A DNA stretch of 64,000 nt from Cavia porcellus (lineage: Eukaryota; Chordata; Mammalia; Rodentia; Caviidae). Position 1 is the first letter of the stretch, and the number at the start of each line of letters is the position of its first letter. The position numbers and the translations under genes were made by a program. The notes under the pieces were generated by a model. That model did no database searches. It worked only from the letters and a program-made list of their open reading frames with translations, and was not told the origin of the DNA. Positions 8,226-21,035 of this stretch are shown here, piece by piece. The DNA lies in assembly GCF_034190915.1 (NCBI RefSeq), contig NW_026947543.1:3162001-3226000 (forward strand), given 5' to 3'.

Positions 8226-9780
8226 AAGATGGAGATCAAGGCTGGGAAGAGTGCACACCCATTTCAAGGTACAAAAACCAGGGAAAAACATTGGCAAGCA
8301 AGAGAGCTGGTTAATCTGATATAAAAATCTTTGATGATGAAAGGAAAATTATATTCTCATGATGATATAATCAGGCTGTAGAAGTGAAGTTCTCATGTTT
8401 GTTGTCCTATGTGTGGCCTTCTGCATTGGGCAGTGGATGCAGGACAGGAGATCTTCAAATAAATCTGGTGGAACACAAAATACTGAAAAAAAAACTTCAG
8501 CCTAAATCCTGTGTATTCCTTCCCTTTGAGAACATATATGGATAATGTATGAAGTTTCAAAAGAGAAAATGTCTATTGGGTCATGATTTCAACAATGAAA
8601 TGGTCCCTTCACATAACATTTTGAATATTGCTTTCACAGTTGCTCATGTACCAGGCCTGAGTAAAGCAGAATGCAGAGTAAGCCTCATCAATAGTTGTGC
8701 ATTCCATAAGTGGTTTTAAAACCAGTGAAACTCTTTGGATTTAGTGTTTGTATTTAATTGGTTGATTGGTTTTGCAAATTGTTTGTTTTCCTATTTTTAA
8801 GTTTGTGAGTCAGGGAAGCCCTCACTCATAGTGATTTAGACCTCTCCAAAAGCTCTGAAGTTATTGATGTAACAGCTATTACATGCTATAAGTTTCTCCT
8901 ATTAAAACTTGAAAGACTAACAGACTCTGCTACTTGTCATCTAAATTCAGTGTTGCGCTAAATTCAGGGTTGGACTTTTTACAAGTCCTTTGAAATGTGT
9001 CCTCCTCTAGTCACTGGTCGTGCTGGAATTTACTTTCTTGTGAAGACAGGATTTGAGCAAATTGACACAAGTACAGTTTGCCACAACTCTGGACACCTGG
9101 TTAAATATCGAGTTCCCTAAATGGTGTGTGTTTTACTTTGATCTCTGCTCACAGTTTGCTCATCCAGTTAGAACCACAGGGCTCCAGGCCATAGCGTTCC
9201 AGGCCTAAACAAGAAAATTTCCATTCCGTTTTGGGAGTTCATTCGTCTCTCATAATTACTTTTGCCACAAATGTGTGCTTCAGGAGAGGCCCTGTCCAAA
9301 TGTGGAGAGGCCCATTTTCATTCACTCACTTTCAGACTTTCTAAGATTTTCAGTTACTAGAGATTTGCCCAGACTTGCCATTGTCAAGGGACAGTGCACT
9401 TCACTTGAAATTGTGCAGTATTACTTCATGTGTCTCCATGGAAATTCCACCAATGGGAAACTCTCACTGTAGTCATCTCCAAGTGTTGCTGCGTAAGAAA
9501 ATATAACTAACAAAGGATGTGGTTTCAACCAGAATGAGGAAAGGAGGGATTATCTTTATTTCAGTGCAGGTTGACCTTTCAAAGAAACAGTAATTCCTAT
9601 CAAATAGGAGGTAAAATCTTTTGTAAAGAGACATGGACATGACACACTCAACTTTATGTCACTTTTTTTAAAACGCCAAGGGCATTTGAGAAATTCTTGG
9701 CTGCTGAATTGTCCCTTTTTGCAAATTTCTCTTAGGTAAGACACTCCAGCTTCTTCAAACCATGGTATAGTTCCTTCCAT

Positions 9781-9823
9781 GTAAAAAACCAAAGCAAAAA
9801 ACAAAATAAATTAAAACAAAACC
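9781..9823 (+). repeat. A-rich tract at unit end (reference: unit 1)
   Basis: Just before each unit start, as phased here, is a roughly 40 bp tract made almost only of A with interspersed C, G and T (AAAAAACCAAAGC, AAATAAATTAAAACAAAACCC). It resembles a degenerate retroposon tail, but nothing recognisable lies upstream of it. The same tract ends every complete unit, for example just before 13352, 21036, 39963 and 58578. Confidence 0.6.
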
Positions 9824-12800
9824 CATCAAATTACATTTGAGAGCATACAATTGCTCAGCAGGCCCACTATTCAAGAAGCTAGAGGTACAGAATCCTCAGC
9901 CTTCAGCCCATGGCCTGAAGCTTTGTCTCTATCATGGCCCCTCAATTCCCTGGCATGTCCACATTAACTCATGAATCTTTACTCGTTTCCTCTTCAAATG
10001 CACAGGATCCAATATATTTGAACCCTGTTCACATGGGCTGTAATCATCCAAGGACACACCAGAGGAAGGGCAGCCACTCCCTTGCCTGGGGCCTTGGAGC
10101 TTATCACAATAGAAATGGACACCTGAACAAGGGGAGCCAAAACAAAGAGAGGCATATTCCTAAACCTGAAGCACAGAAGCTACCTATAGACCAGTAGTGG
10201 GATTTCACAAATTATGTAAGAATCTCTGTGCACATGCTTGGCATGGTCCCTCATGCCTATAATCCCAGCAATCTGGGGGCTGAGGTGGTTGGATCCTTGG
10301 GAGTTCCAGTCCATCTTGGGCTACGAATTTATCTCAAGGCCTCTTTCAACAACTACATAAGGTGCTGTTTCCAAAAAGAGGACAACATTAAACTAGACAC
10401 ACTTGGTCTAGGTCCCTGGGTTCACTACATGAGTTGTGGAGTCTAAATATTCCATGCCATGAGAAAATACCTGGGATTTCTAGTGAAAGGGGCATTTGCA
10501 TCCCTTTTCTAAGTGTTTCCCTTTCACCATGTTACAGTTGAATTCTGGGAAAACCTGCTGGTGATAAGGTATTGAGCTAGTACCTCATGTTTAGTGTTCA
10601 GGGTTATGCTGGAATGGCTGCAGACCTCCTTGAAATAGCCATTGCAGACAAGTGAACCCCGAGGAAGCTGGATAGTTGAAGCAGGCACTTCAAATATTCA
10701 TGCACTGCAAGGATTCACTTTCATTTTGGGTCTCATCTTCTGGTTGCTGGCTTTTAGTGCTAACTGATACTACCATGGTGGCAGTAATCCAGCAGAGACT
10801 GTATGTATGGTTTGCAGGTTGGCTTCCCATGCCACCAGAAACTTGGCAGAACCCAAATCATTGTGGCATTTTCTTTTTTCCCTTGAAACATTTGGCTTTC
10901 TAAGTTTGATAACTGAATAGACTGGGCTAGTCACCTTTGGACCCCATATACCACAAACAGAGCTAAAGACAGAGCCAATTACTTCCCTCCACTTGTCAAA
11001 ATATGTCAAATTTGCTTGATCACCACAAGTTCAAAGAAAATTCTGAGACAACTTTGAGAGGTTAATCAAATACTGCATGATTGGAATGGCTGTGGTTGTA
11101 TGAGGTGGAAAGCTGCAGAGTTGGGCTGAAACAGTTCACAGAAATCCACAAGCTTGTGGTTGCCAGGCAACCACAATGGGCTGTGATTGGCTGAGCACCA
11201 TTGTGAGCTGGACTTTAGGCTCTAGGATACAAGTGTGCAGTAGCAGACCTGAGTCACAATGCTGGGCGTTGCCATGGAGACCTCAGTGGCACAGAGGACC
11301 TTGTAGGGCAAGATTTAAATAGGATGAATATTCTTGGCCTGGTATGCCACAATATTCTCTCTGAAGGCTTCACTGCTCAGAATTTGTGGATGGAAATGCT
11401 TGCCAATCTACACATTGATGTACTTTCAATGGGATATTAAATATGCCAGGGCCTGGCAGATGACCTCTGCCATGTCCTATCCTTGAGCATACGCTTTTCC
11501 CTTGTCATGTCAGTCATTTGGCTGAGTCCTGTTCGCTAAGCTATTCAGTCAAGACTTGCTGGCATCATTCACCTGCAGTATAAGAGCTTTCTGTGAAATT
11601 TCTCAGCAGAAATCCTCTGCAAGCACATAGCTTTGGATATGAGAGACAGTGGTGGAAGTTGAATTTCAAGGGCAGATATTTGAAAACAATGAAACAAGCC
11701 CCGAATAAGATCTTTACATGTTTCCCAGATGAATATGTTTGGAAATATGGTGGAAGATGGAGATCAAGGCTGGGAAGAGTGCACACCCATTTCAAGGTAC
11801 AAAAACCAGGGAAAAACATGGGCAAGCAAGAGAGCTGGTTAATCTGATGTAAAAATCTTTGATGATGAAAGGAAAATTATATTCTCATGATGATATAATC
11901 AGGCTGTAGAAGTGAAGTTCTCATGTGGGTTGTCCTATGTGTGGCCTTCTGCATTGGGCAGTGGATGCAGGACAGGAGATCTTCAAATAAATCTGGTGGA
12001 ACACAAAATACTGAAAAAAAAAATTCAACCTGAATCCTGTGTATTCCTTCCCTTTGAGAACATATATGGATAATGTACGAAGTTTGAAAAGAGAAAATGT
12101 CTATTGTGTCATGGTTTCAGCAATGAAATGGTCACTTCACATAACATTTTGAATTTTGCTTTCACAGTTGCTCATGTACTAGGCCTGAGTAAAGCAGAAT
12201 GCAGAGTAAGCCTCATCAATAGTTGTGCATTCCATAAGTGGTTTTTAAACCAGTGAAACCCTTTGGACTTAGTGTTTGTATTTAATTGGTTGATTGGTTT
12301 TGCAAATTGTTTGTTTTCCTATTTTTAACTTTGTGAGTCAGGGAAGCCCTCACTCATAGTGATTTCGACCTCTCCAAAAGCTCTGAAGTTATTCCTGTAA
12401 CAGCTATTACATGCTATAAGTTTCTCCTATTAAAACTTGAAAGACTAACAGACTCTGCTACTTTTCATCTAAATTCAGTGTTGGGCTAAGTTCAGGGTTG
12501 GACTTTTTACAAGTCCTTTGAAATGTGACCTCCTCTAGTCACTGGTCGTGCTGGAATTTACTTTCTTGTGAAGACAGGATTAGAGCAAATTGACACAAGT
12601 ACAGTTTGCCACTACTTTGGACACCTGGTTAAATATCGAGTTCCCTAAATGGTGTGTGTTTTACTTTGATCTCTGCTCACACTTTGCTCATGCAGTTAGA
12701 ACCACAGGGCTCCAGGCCATAGCGTTCCAGGCCTAAACAAGAAAATTTCCATTCCGTTTTGGGAGTTCATTCGTCTCTCATAATTACTTTTTCCACAAAT

Positions 12801-13351
12801 GTGTGCTTCAGGAGAGGCCCTGTCCAAATGTGGAGAGGCCCATTTTCATTCACTCACTTTCAGACTTTCTAAGATTTTCAGTTACTAGAGATTTGCCCAC
12901 ACTTGCCATTGTCAAGGGACAGTGCACTTCACTTGAAATTGTGCAGTATTACTTCATGTGTCTCCGTGGAAATTCCACCAATGGGAAACTCTCGCTGTAG
13001 TCATCTCCAAGTGTTGCTGCGTAAGAAAATATAACTAACAAAGGATGTGGTTTCAAGCAGAATGAGGAAAGGAGGGATTATCTTTATTTCAGTGCAGGTT
13101 GACCTTTCAAAGAAACAGTAATTCCTATCAAATAGGAGGTAAAATCTTTTGTAAAGAGACATGGACATGACACACTCAACTTTATGTCACTTTTTTTAAA
13201 ACGCCAAGGGCATTTGAGAAATTCTTGGCTGCTGAATTGTCCCTTTTTGCAAATTTCTCTTAGGTAAGACACTCCAGCTTCTTCAAACCATGGTACAGTT
13301 CCTTCCATGTAAAAAACCAAAGCACAAAACAAAATAAATTAAAACAAAACC
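9824..13351 (+). repeat. Array unit 2, short type
   Basis: Length 3,528 bp. Only one copy of the ~322 bp subrepeat is present: the first-copy left part (GAGACAACTTTGAGAGG at about 11045) runs directly into second-copy sequence (ACAAGCTTGTGG, then CAATGGGCTGTGATTGG). The sole X-box palindrome is at 11159-11171 and the downstream X-box at 11268-11281. It has private changes CACATGGGCTG near 10030 and a missing base at about 10164 (CCTAAACCTGAAG instead of CCTAAAGCCTGAAG). Confidence 0.95.
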
Positions 13352-16300
13352 CATGGAATTACATTTGAGAGCACACAATTGCTCAGCAGGCCCACTATTC
13401 AAGAAGCTAGAGGTACAGAATCCTCAGGCTTCAGCCCATGGCCTGAAGTTTTGTCTCTATCATGGCCCCTCAATTCCCTGGCATGTCCACATTAACTCAT
13501 GAATCTTTACTCATTTCCTCTTCAAATGCACAGGATCCAATATATTTGAACCCTGTTCACCTGGGCTGTAATCATCCAAGGACACACCAGAGGAAGGGCA
13601 GCCACCCCCTTGCCTGGGACCTTGGAGCTTATCACAATAGAAATGGACACCTGAACAAGGGGAGCCAAAACAAAGAGAGGCATATTCCTAAAGCCTGAAG
13701 CACAGAAGCTACCTATAGACCAGTAGTGGGATTTCACAAATTATGTAAGAATCTCTGTGCACATGCTTGGCATGGTCCCTCAGGCCTATAATCCCAGCAA
13801 TCTGGGGGCTGAGGTGGTTGGATCCTTGGGAGTTCCAGTCCATCTTGGGCTACGAATTGATCTCAAGGCCTCTTTCAACAACTACATAAGATGCTGTTTC
13901 CAAAAAGAGGACAACATTAAACTAGACACACTTGGTCTAGGTCCCTGGGTTCACTACATGAGTTGTGGAGTCTAAATATTCCATGCCATGAGAAAATACC
14001 TGGGATTTCTAGTGAAAGGGGCATTTGCATCCCTTTTCTAAGGGTTTCCCTTTCACCATGTTACAGTTGAATTCTGGGAAAACCTGCTGGTGATAAGGTA
14101 TTGAGCTAGTACCTCATGTTTAGTGTTCAGGGTTATGCTGGAATGGCTGCAGACCTCCTTGAAATAGCGATTGCAGACAAGTGAACCCCGAGGAAGCTGG
14201 ATAGTTGAAGCAGGCACTCCAAATATTCATGCACTGCAAGGATTCACTTTCATTTTGGGTCTCATCTTCTGGTTGCTGGCTTTTAGTGCTAACTGATACT
14301 ACCATGGTGGCAGTAACCCAGCAGAGACTGCATGTATGGTTTGCAGGTTTGCTTCCCAGGCCACCAGAAACTTGGCAGAATCCAAATCATTGTGGCATTT
14401 TCTTTCCTCCCTTGAAACATTTGGCTTTCTACGTTTGATAACTGAATAGACTGGGCTAGTCAACTTTGGACACCATATACCACAAACAGAGCTGAAGACA
14501 GAGCCAATTACTTCCCTCCACTTGTCAAAATATGTCAAATTTGCTTGATCACCACAAGTTCAAAGAAAATTCTGAGGCAACTTAGAGAGGTGAATCAAAT
14601 ACTGCATGATTGGAATGGCTGTGGTTGTATGAGGTGGAAAGCTGCAGAGTTGGGCTGAAACTGTTCACAGAAATCCACAGGCTTGTGGTTGCCAGGCAAC
14701 CACACTGGGCTGAGATTGGCTGAACATCCTTGTGAGGTGGATTTTAGGCTCTAGGTTTGAAAATTTAAAAGACTGGGATATTGAAGTTTGGAACCCATAG
14801 ACCTCAGACATACCAAAAGCTTTTCCAATTACTTCCCTCCACTTCTCAACGTATGTCAAATTTTCTTGATCACTACAACTGTAACAAAAAATTCTGAGGC
14901 AACATAGAGAGGCTAATCAAATACTGCATGATTGGAATGGCTGTGGTTGTATGAGGTGGAAAGCTGTAGAGTTGGGCTGAAACAGTTCACAGAAATCCAC
15001 AAGCTTGTGGTTGCCAGGCAACCACAATGGGCTGTGACTGGTTGAGCCCCATTGTGAGCTGGACTTTAGGCTCTAGGATACAAGTGTGCAGTAGGAGACC
15101 TGAGTCACAATGCTGGGCGTTGCCATGGAGACCTCAGTGGCACAGAGGACCTTGTAGGGCAAGATTTAAATAGGATGAATATTCTTGGCCTGGTATGCCA
15201 CAATATTCTCTCCGAAGGCTTCAATGCTCAGAATTTGTGGATGGAAATGCTTGCCAATCTACACATTGATGTACTTTCAATGGGATATTAAATATGCCAG
15301 GGCCTGGCAGATGACCTCTGCCATGTCCTATCCTTGAGCATACGCTTTTCCCTTGTCATGTCAGTCATTTGGCTGAGTCCTGTTCCCTAAGCTATTCAGT
15401 CAAGACTTGCTGGCATCATTCACCTGCAGTATAAGAGCTTTCTGTGAAATTTCTCAGCAGAAATCCTCTGCAAGCACATAGCTTTGGATATGAGAGACAG
15501 TGGTGGAAGTTGAATTTCAAGGGCAGATATTTGAAAACAATGAAACAAGCCCTGAATAAGATCTTTACAAGTTTCCCAGATGAATATGTTTGGAAATATG
15601 GGGGAAGATGGAGATCAAGGCTGGGAAGAGTGCACACCCATTTCAAGGTACAAAAACCAGGGAAAAACATGGGCAAGCAAGAGAGCTGGTTAATCTGATG
15701 TAAAAATCTTTGATGATGAAAGGAAAATTATATTCTCATGATGATATAATCAGGCTGTAGAAGTGAAGTTCTCATGTGGGTTGTCCTATATGTGGCCTTC
15801 TGCATTGGGCAGTGGATGCAGGACAGGAGATCTTCAAATAAATCTGGTGGAACACAAAATTCTGAAAAAAAAATTCAGCCTGAATCCTGTGTATTCCTTC
15901 GCTTTGAGAACATACATGGATAATGTACGAAGTTTCAAAGAGAAAATGTCTATTGGGTCATGGTTTCAACAATGAAATTGTCACTTCACATATCATTTTG
16001 AATTTTGCTTTCACAGTTGCTCATGTACCAGGCCTGAGTAAAGCAGAATGCAGAGTAAGCCTCATCAATAGTTGTGCATTCCATAAGTGGTTTTAAAACC
16101 AGTGAAACCCTTTGGACTTAGTGTTTGTATTTAATTGGTTGATTGGTTTTGCAAATTGTTTGTTTTACTATTTTTAACTTTGTGAGTCAGGGAAGCCCTC
16201 ACTCATAGTGATTTCGACCTCTCCAAAACCTCTGAAGTTATTCATGTAACAGCTATTACATGCTATAAGTTTCTCCTATTAAAACTTGAAAGACTAACAG

Positions 16301-17200
16301 ACTCTGCTACTTTTCATCTAAATTCAGTGTTGGGCTAAGTTCAGGGTTGGACTTTTTACAAGTCCTTTGAAATGTGTCCTCCTCTAGTCACTGGTCGTGC
16401 TGGAATTTACTTTCTTGTGAAGACAGGATTTGAGCAAATTGACACAAGTACAGTTTGCCACTACTCTGGACACCTGGTTAAATATCGAGTTCCCTAAATG
16501 GTGTGTGTTTTACTTTGATCTCTGCTCACACTTTGCTCATCCAGTTAGAACCACAGGGCTCCAGGCCATAGGGTTGCAGGCCTAAACAAGAAAATTTCCA
16601 TTCCGTTTTGGGAGTTCATTCCTCTCTCATAATTACTTTTTCCACAAATGTGTGATTCAGGAGAGGCCCTGTCCAAATGTGGAGAGGCCCATTTTCATTC
16701 ACTCACTTTCAGACTTTCTAAGATTTTCAGTTACTAGAGATTTGCCCAGACTTGCCATTGTCAAGGGACAGTGCACTTCACTTGAAATTGTGCAGTATTA
16801 CTTCATGTGTCTCCGTGGAAATTCCACCAATGGGAAACTCTCACTGTAGTCATCTCCAAGTGTTGCTGCGTAAGAAAATATAACTAACAAAGGATGTGGT
16901 TTCAACCAGAATGAGGAAAGGAGGGATTATCTTTATTTCAGTGCAGGTTGACCTTTCAAAGGAACAGTAATTCCTATCAAATAGGAGGTATAATCTTTTG
17001 TAAAGAGACATGGACATGACACACTCAACTTTATGTCACATTTTTTAAAACGCCAAGGGCATTTGAGAAATTCTTGGCTGCTGAATTGTCCCTTTTTGCA
17101 AATTTCTCTTAGGTAAGACACTCCAGCTTCTTCAAACCATGGTACAGTTCCTTCCATGTAAAAAACCAAAGCACAAAACAAAATAAATTAAAACAAAACC
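13352..17200 (+). repeat. Array unit 3, long type
   Basis: Length 3,849 bp with both subrepeats (palindromes at 14688 and 15010). It begins CATGGAATTAC where most units begin CATCAAATTAC, a variant shared only with unit 4. Its last 700 bp carries a rare set of variants (CATAGGGTTGCAGG at about 16567, ATTCCTCTC at about 16619, GTGATTCAGG at about 16651) that reappears only in unit 12. Confidence 0.95.
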
Positions 17201-20200
17201 CATGGAATTACATTTGAGAGCACACAATTGCTCAGCAGGCCCACTATTCAAGAAGCTAGAGGTACAGAATCCTCAGGCTTCAGCCCATGGCCTGAAGTTT
17301 TGTCTCTATCATGGCCCCTCAATTCCCTGGCATGTCCACATTAACTCATGAATCTTTACTCATTTCCTCTTCAAATGCACAGGATCCAATATATTTGAAC
17401 CCTGTTCACCTGGGCTGTAATCATCCAAGGACACACCAGAGGAAGGGCAGCCACTCCCTTGCCTGGGGCCTTGGAGCTTATCACAATAGAAATGGACACC
17501 TGAACAAGGGGAGCCCAAACAAAGAGAGGCATATTCCTAAAGCCTGAAGCACAGAAGCTACGTATAGACCAGTAGTGGGATTTCACAAATTATGTAAGAA
17601 TCTCTGTGCACATGCTTGGCATGGCCCCTCATGCCTATAATCCCAGCAATCTGGGGGCTGAGCTGAATGGATCCTTGGGAGTTCCAGTCCATCTTGGGCT
17701 ACGAATTTATCTCAAGGCCTCTTTCAACAACTACATAACATGCTGTTTCCAAAAAGAGGACAACATTAAACTAGACACACTTGGTCTAGGTCCCTGGGTT
17801 CACTACATGAGTTGTGGATTCTAAATATTCCATGCCATGAGAAAATACCTGGGATTTCTAGTGAAAGGGGCATTTGCATCCCTTTTCTAAGGGTTTCCCT
17901 TTCACCATGTTACAGTTGAATTCTGGGAAAACCTGCTGGTGATAAGGTATTGAGCTAGTACCTCATGTTTAGTGTTCAGGGTTATGCTGGAATGGCTGCA
18001 GACCTCCTTGAAATAGCGATTGCAGACAAGTGAACCCCGAGGAAGCTGGATAGTTGAAGCAGGCACTCCAAATATTCATGCACTGCAAGGATTCACTTTC
18101 ATTTTGGGTCTCATCTTCTGGTTGCTGGCTTTTAGTGCTAACTGATACTACCATGGTGGCAGTAATCCAGGAGAGACTGCATGTATGGTTTGCAGGTTTC
18201 CTTCCCAAGCCACCAGAAACTTGGCAGAACCCAAATCATTGTGGCATTTTCTTTCCTCCCTTGAAACCTTTGGCTTTCTAAGTTTGATAACTGAATAGAC
18301 TGGGCTATTCACCTTTGGACACCATACACCACAAACAAAGCTGAAGACAGAGCCAATTACTTCCCTCCACTTGTCAAAATATGTCAAATTTGCTTGATCA
18401 CCACAAGTTCAAAGAAAATTCTGAGGCAACTTAGAGAGGTTAATCAAATACTGCATGATTGGAATGGCTGTGGTTGTATGAGGTGGAAAGCTGCAGAGTT
18501 GGGCTGAAACTGTTCACAGAAATCCACAGGCTTGTGGTTGCCAGGCAACCACACTGGGCTGAGATTGGCTGAACATCCCTGTGAGGTGGATTTTAGGCTC
18601 TACATTTGAAAATTTAAAGACTGGGATAGTCAAGTTTGGAAACCATAGATCTCAGACATACCAAAAGGTTTTCCAATTACTTCCCTCCACTTCTCAAAAT
18701 ATGTCAAATTTTCTTGATCACTACAACTGTAAAAAAAATTCTGAGGCAACATAGAGAGGCTAATCAAATACTGCATGATTGGAATGGCTGTGGTTGTATG
18801 AGGTGGAAAGCTGCAGAGTTGGGCTGAAACAGTTCACAGAAATCCACAAGCTTGTGGTTGCCAGGCAACCACAATGGGCTGTCATTGGCTGAGCACCATT
18901 GTGAGCTGGACTTTAGGCTCTAGGATACAAGTGTGCAGTACGAGACCTGAGTCACAATGCTGGGCGTTGCCATGGAGACCTCAGTGGCACAGAGGACCTT
19001 GTAGGGCAAGATTTAAATAGGATGAATATTCTTGGCCTGGTATGCCACAATATTCTCTCCGAAGGCTTCACTGCTCAGAATTTGTGGATGGAAATGCTTG
19101 CCAATCTACACATTGATGTACTTTCAATGGGATATTAAATATGCCAGGGCCTGGCAGATGACCTCTGCCATGTCCTATCCTTGAGCATACGCTTTTCCCT
19201 TGTCATGTCAGTCATTTGGCTGAGTCCTGTTCCCTAAGCTATTCAGTCAAGACTTGCTGGCATCATTCACCTGCAGTATAAGAGCTTTCTGTGAAATTTC
19301 TCAGCAGAAATCCTCTGCAAGCACATAGCTTTGGATATGAGAGACAGTGGTGGAAGTTGAATTTCAAGGGCAGATATTTGAAAACAATGAAACAAGCCCC
19401 GAATAAGATCTTTACATGTTTCCCAGATGAATATGTTTGGAAATATGGGGGAAGATGGAGATCAAGGCTGGGAAGAGTGCACACCCATTTCAAGGTACAA
19501 AAACCAGGGAAAAACATGGGCAAGCAAGAGAGCTGGTTAATCTGATGTAAAAATCTTTGATGATGAAAGGAAAATTATATTCTCATGATGATATAATCAG
19601 GCTGTAGAAGTGAAGTTCTCATGTGGGTTGTCCTATGTGTGGCCTTCTGCATTGGGCAGTGGATGCAGGACAGGAGATCTTCAAATAAATCTGGTGGAAC
19701 ACAAAATACTGAAAAAAAAATTCAGCCTAAATCCTGTTTATTCCTTCCCTTTGAGAACATATATGGATAATGTACGAAGTTTCAAAAGAGAAAATGTCTA
19801 TTGGGTCATGGTTTCAACAATGAAATGGTCACTTCACATAACATTTTGAATTTTGCTTTCACAGTTGCTCATGTACCAGGCCTGAGTAAAGCAGAATGCA
19901 GAGTAAGCCTCATCAATAGTTGTGCATTCCATAAGTGGTTTTTAAACCAGTGAAACCCTTTGGACTTAGTGTTTGTATTTAATTGGTTGATTGGTTATGC
20001 AAATTGTTTGTTTTCCTATTTTTAACTTTGTGAGTCAGGGAAGCCGTCACTCGTAGTGATTTCGACCTCTCCAAAAGCTCTGAAGTTATTCATGTAACAG
20101 CTATTACATGCTATAAGTTTCTCCTACTAGAACTTGAAAGACTAACAGACTCTGCTACTTTTCATCTAAATTCAGTGTTGGGCTAAGTTCAGGGTTGGAC

Positions 20201-21035
20201 TTTTTACAAGTCCTTTGAAAAGTGTCCTCCTCTAGTCACTGGTCCTGCTGGAATTTACTTTCTTGTGAAGACAGGATTTGAGCAAATTGACACAAGTACA
20301 GTTTGCCACTACTCTGGACACCTGGTTAAATATCGAGTTCCCTAAATGGTGTGTGTTTTACTTTGATCTCTGCTGACACTTTGCTCATCCAGTTAGAACC
20401 ACAGGGCTCCAGGCCATAGCGTTCCAGGCCTAAACAAGAAAATTTCCATTCCGTTTTGGGAGTTCATTCGTCTCTCATAATTACTTTTTCCACAAATGTG
20501 TGCTGCAGGAGAGGCCCTGTCCAAATGTGGAGAGGCCCATTTTCATTCACTCACTTTCAGACTTTCTAAGATTTTCAGTTACTAGAGATTTGCCCAGACT
20601 TGCCATTGTCAAGGGACAGTGCACTTCACTTGAAATTGTGCAGTATTACTTCATGTGTCTCCGTGGAAATTCCACCAATGGGAAACTCTCGCTGTAGTCA
20701 TCTCCAAGTGTTGCTGCGTAAGAAAATATAACTAACAAAGGATGTGGTTTCAAGCAGAATGAGGAAAGGAGGGATTATCTTTATTTCAGTGCAGGTTGAC
20801 CTTTCAAAGAAACAGTAATTCCTATCAAATAGGAGGTCAGAGACATGGACATGACACACTCAACTTTATGTCACTTTTTTTAAAACGCCAAGGGCATTTG
20901 AGAAATTCTTGGCTGCTGAATTGTCCCTTTTTGCAAATTTCTCTTAGGTAAGACACTCCAGCTTCTTCAAACCATGGTACAGTTCCTTCCATGTAAAAAA
21001 CCAAAGCAAAAAACAAAATAAATTAAAACAAAACC
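17201..21035 (+). repeat. Array unit 4, long type with a small private deletion
   Basis: Length 3,835 bp. About 13 bp is missing at 20838, where the stretch AAAATCTTTTGTAA between AGGAGGT and AGAGACATGG in other units is replaced by a single C. Both subrepeats are present (palindromes at 18537 and 18857). It shares the CATGGAATTAC start with unit 3. It still has CACAGTTGCTC and GGGTTGGAC of the proximal group but already has TCTGCTGACAC of the distal group at about 20370, so it sits at the transition between the two. Confidence 0.95.

Larger units (their letters stand above)
1..9823 (+). repeat. Array unit 1, long type, split by a provirus
   Basis: The unit sequence is 1-2253 plus 8226-9823, about 3,851 bp once the provirus and one copy of its target duplication are removed. 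Both subrepeats are present (1083-1726). It carries the CACCTGGG allele near base 210. The downstream X-box reads ATTGCCATGGAGAC at 1768 where most units have GTTGCC, a change consistent with decay of a CpG. It belongs with units 2-4 by several diagnostic bases, for example TTCACAGTTGCTC at about 8633 and GGGTTGGAC at about 8967. Confidence 0.95.

Noticed and set aside
8720..8735. Perfect palindrome TGGTTTTAAAACCA in most units
   Set aside because: A 14 bp AT-rich palindrome is likely by chance. It is lost in units 2 and 4 (GTTTTTAAACC) without other change, and no function is suggested.
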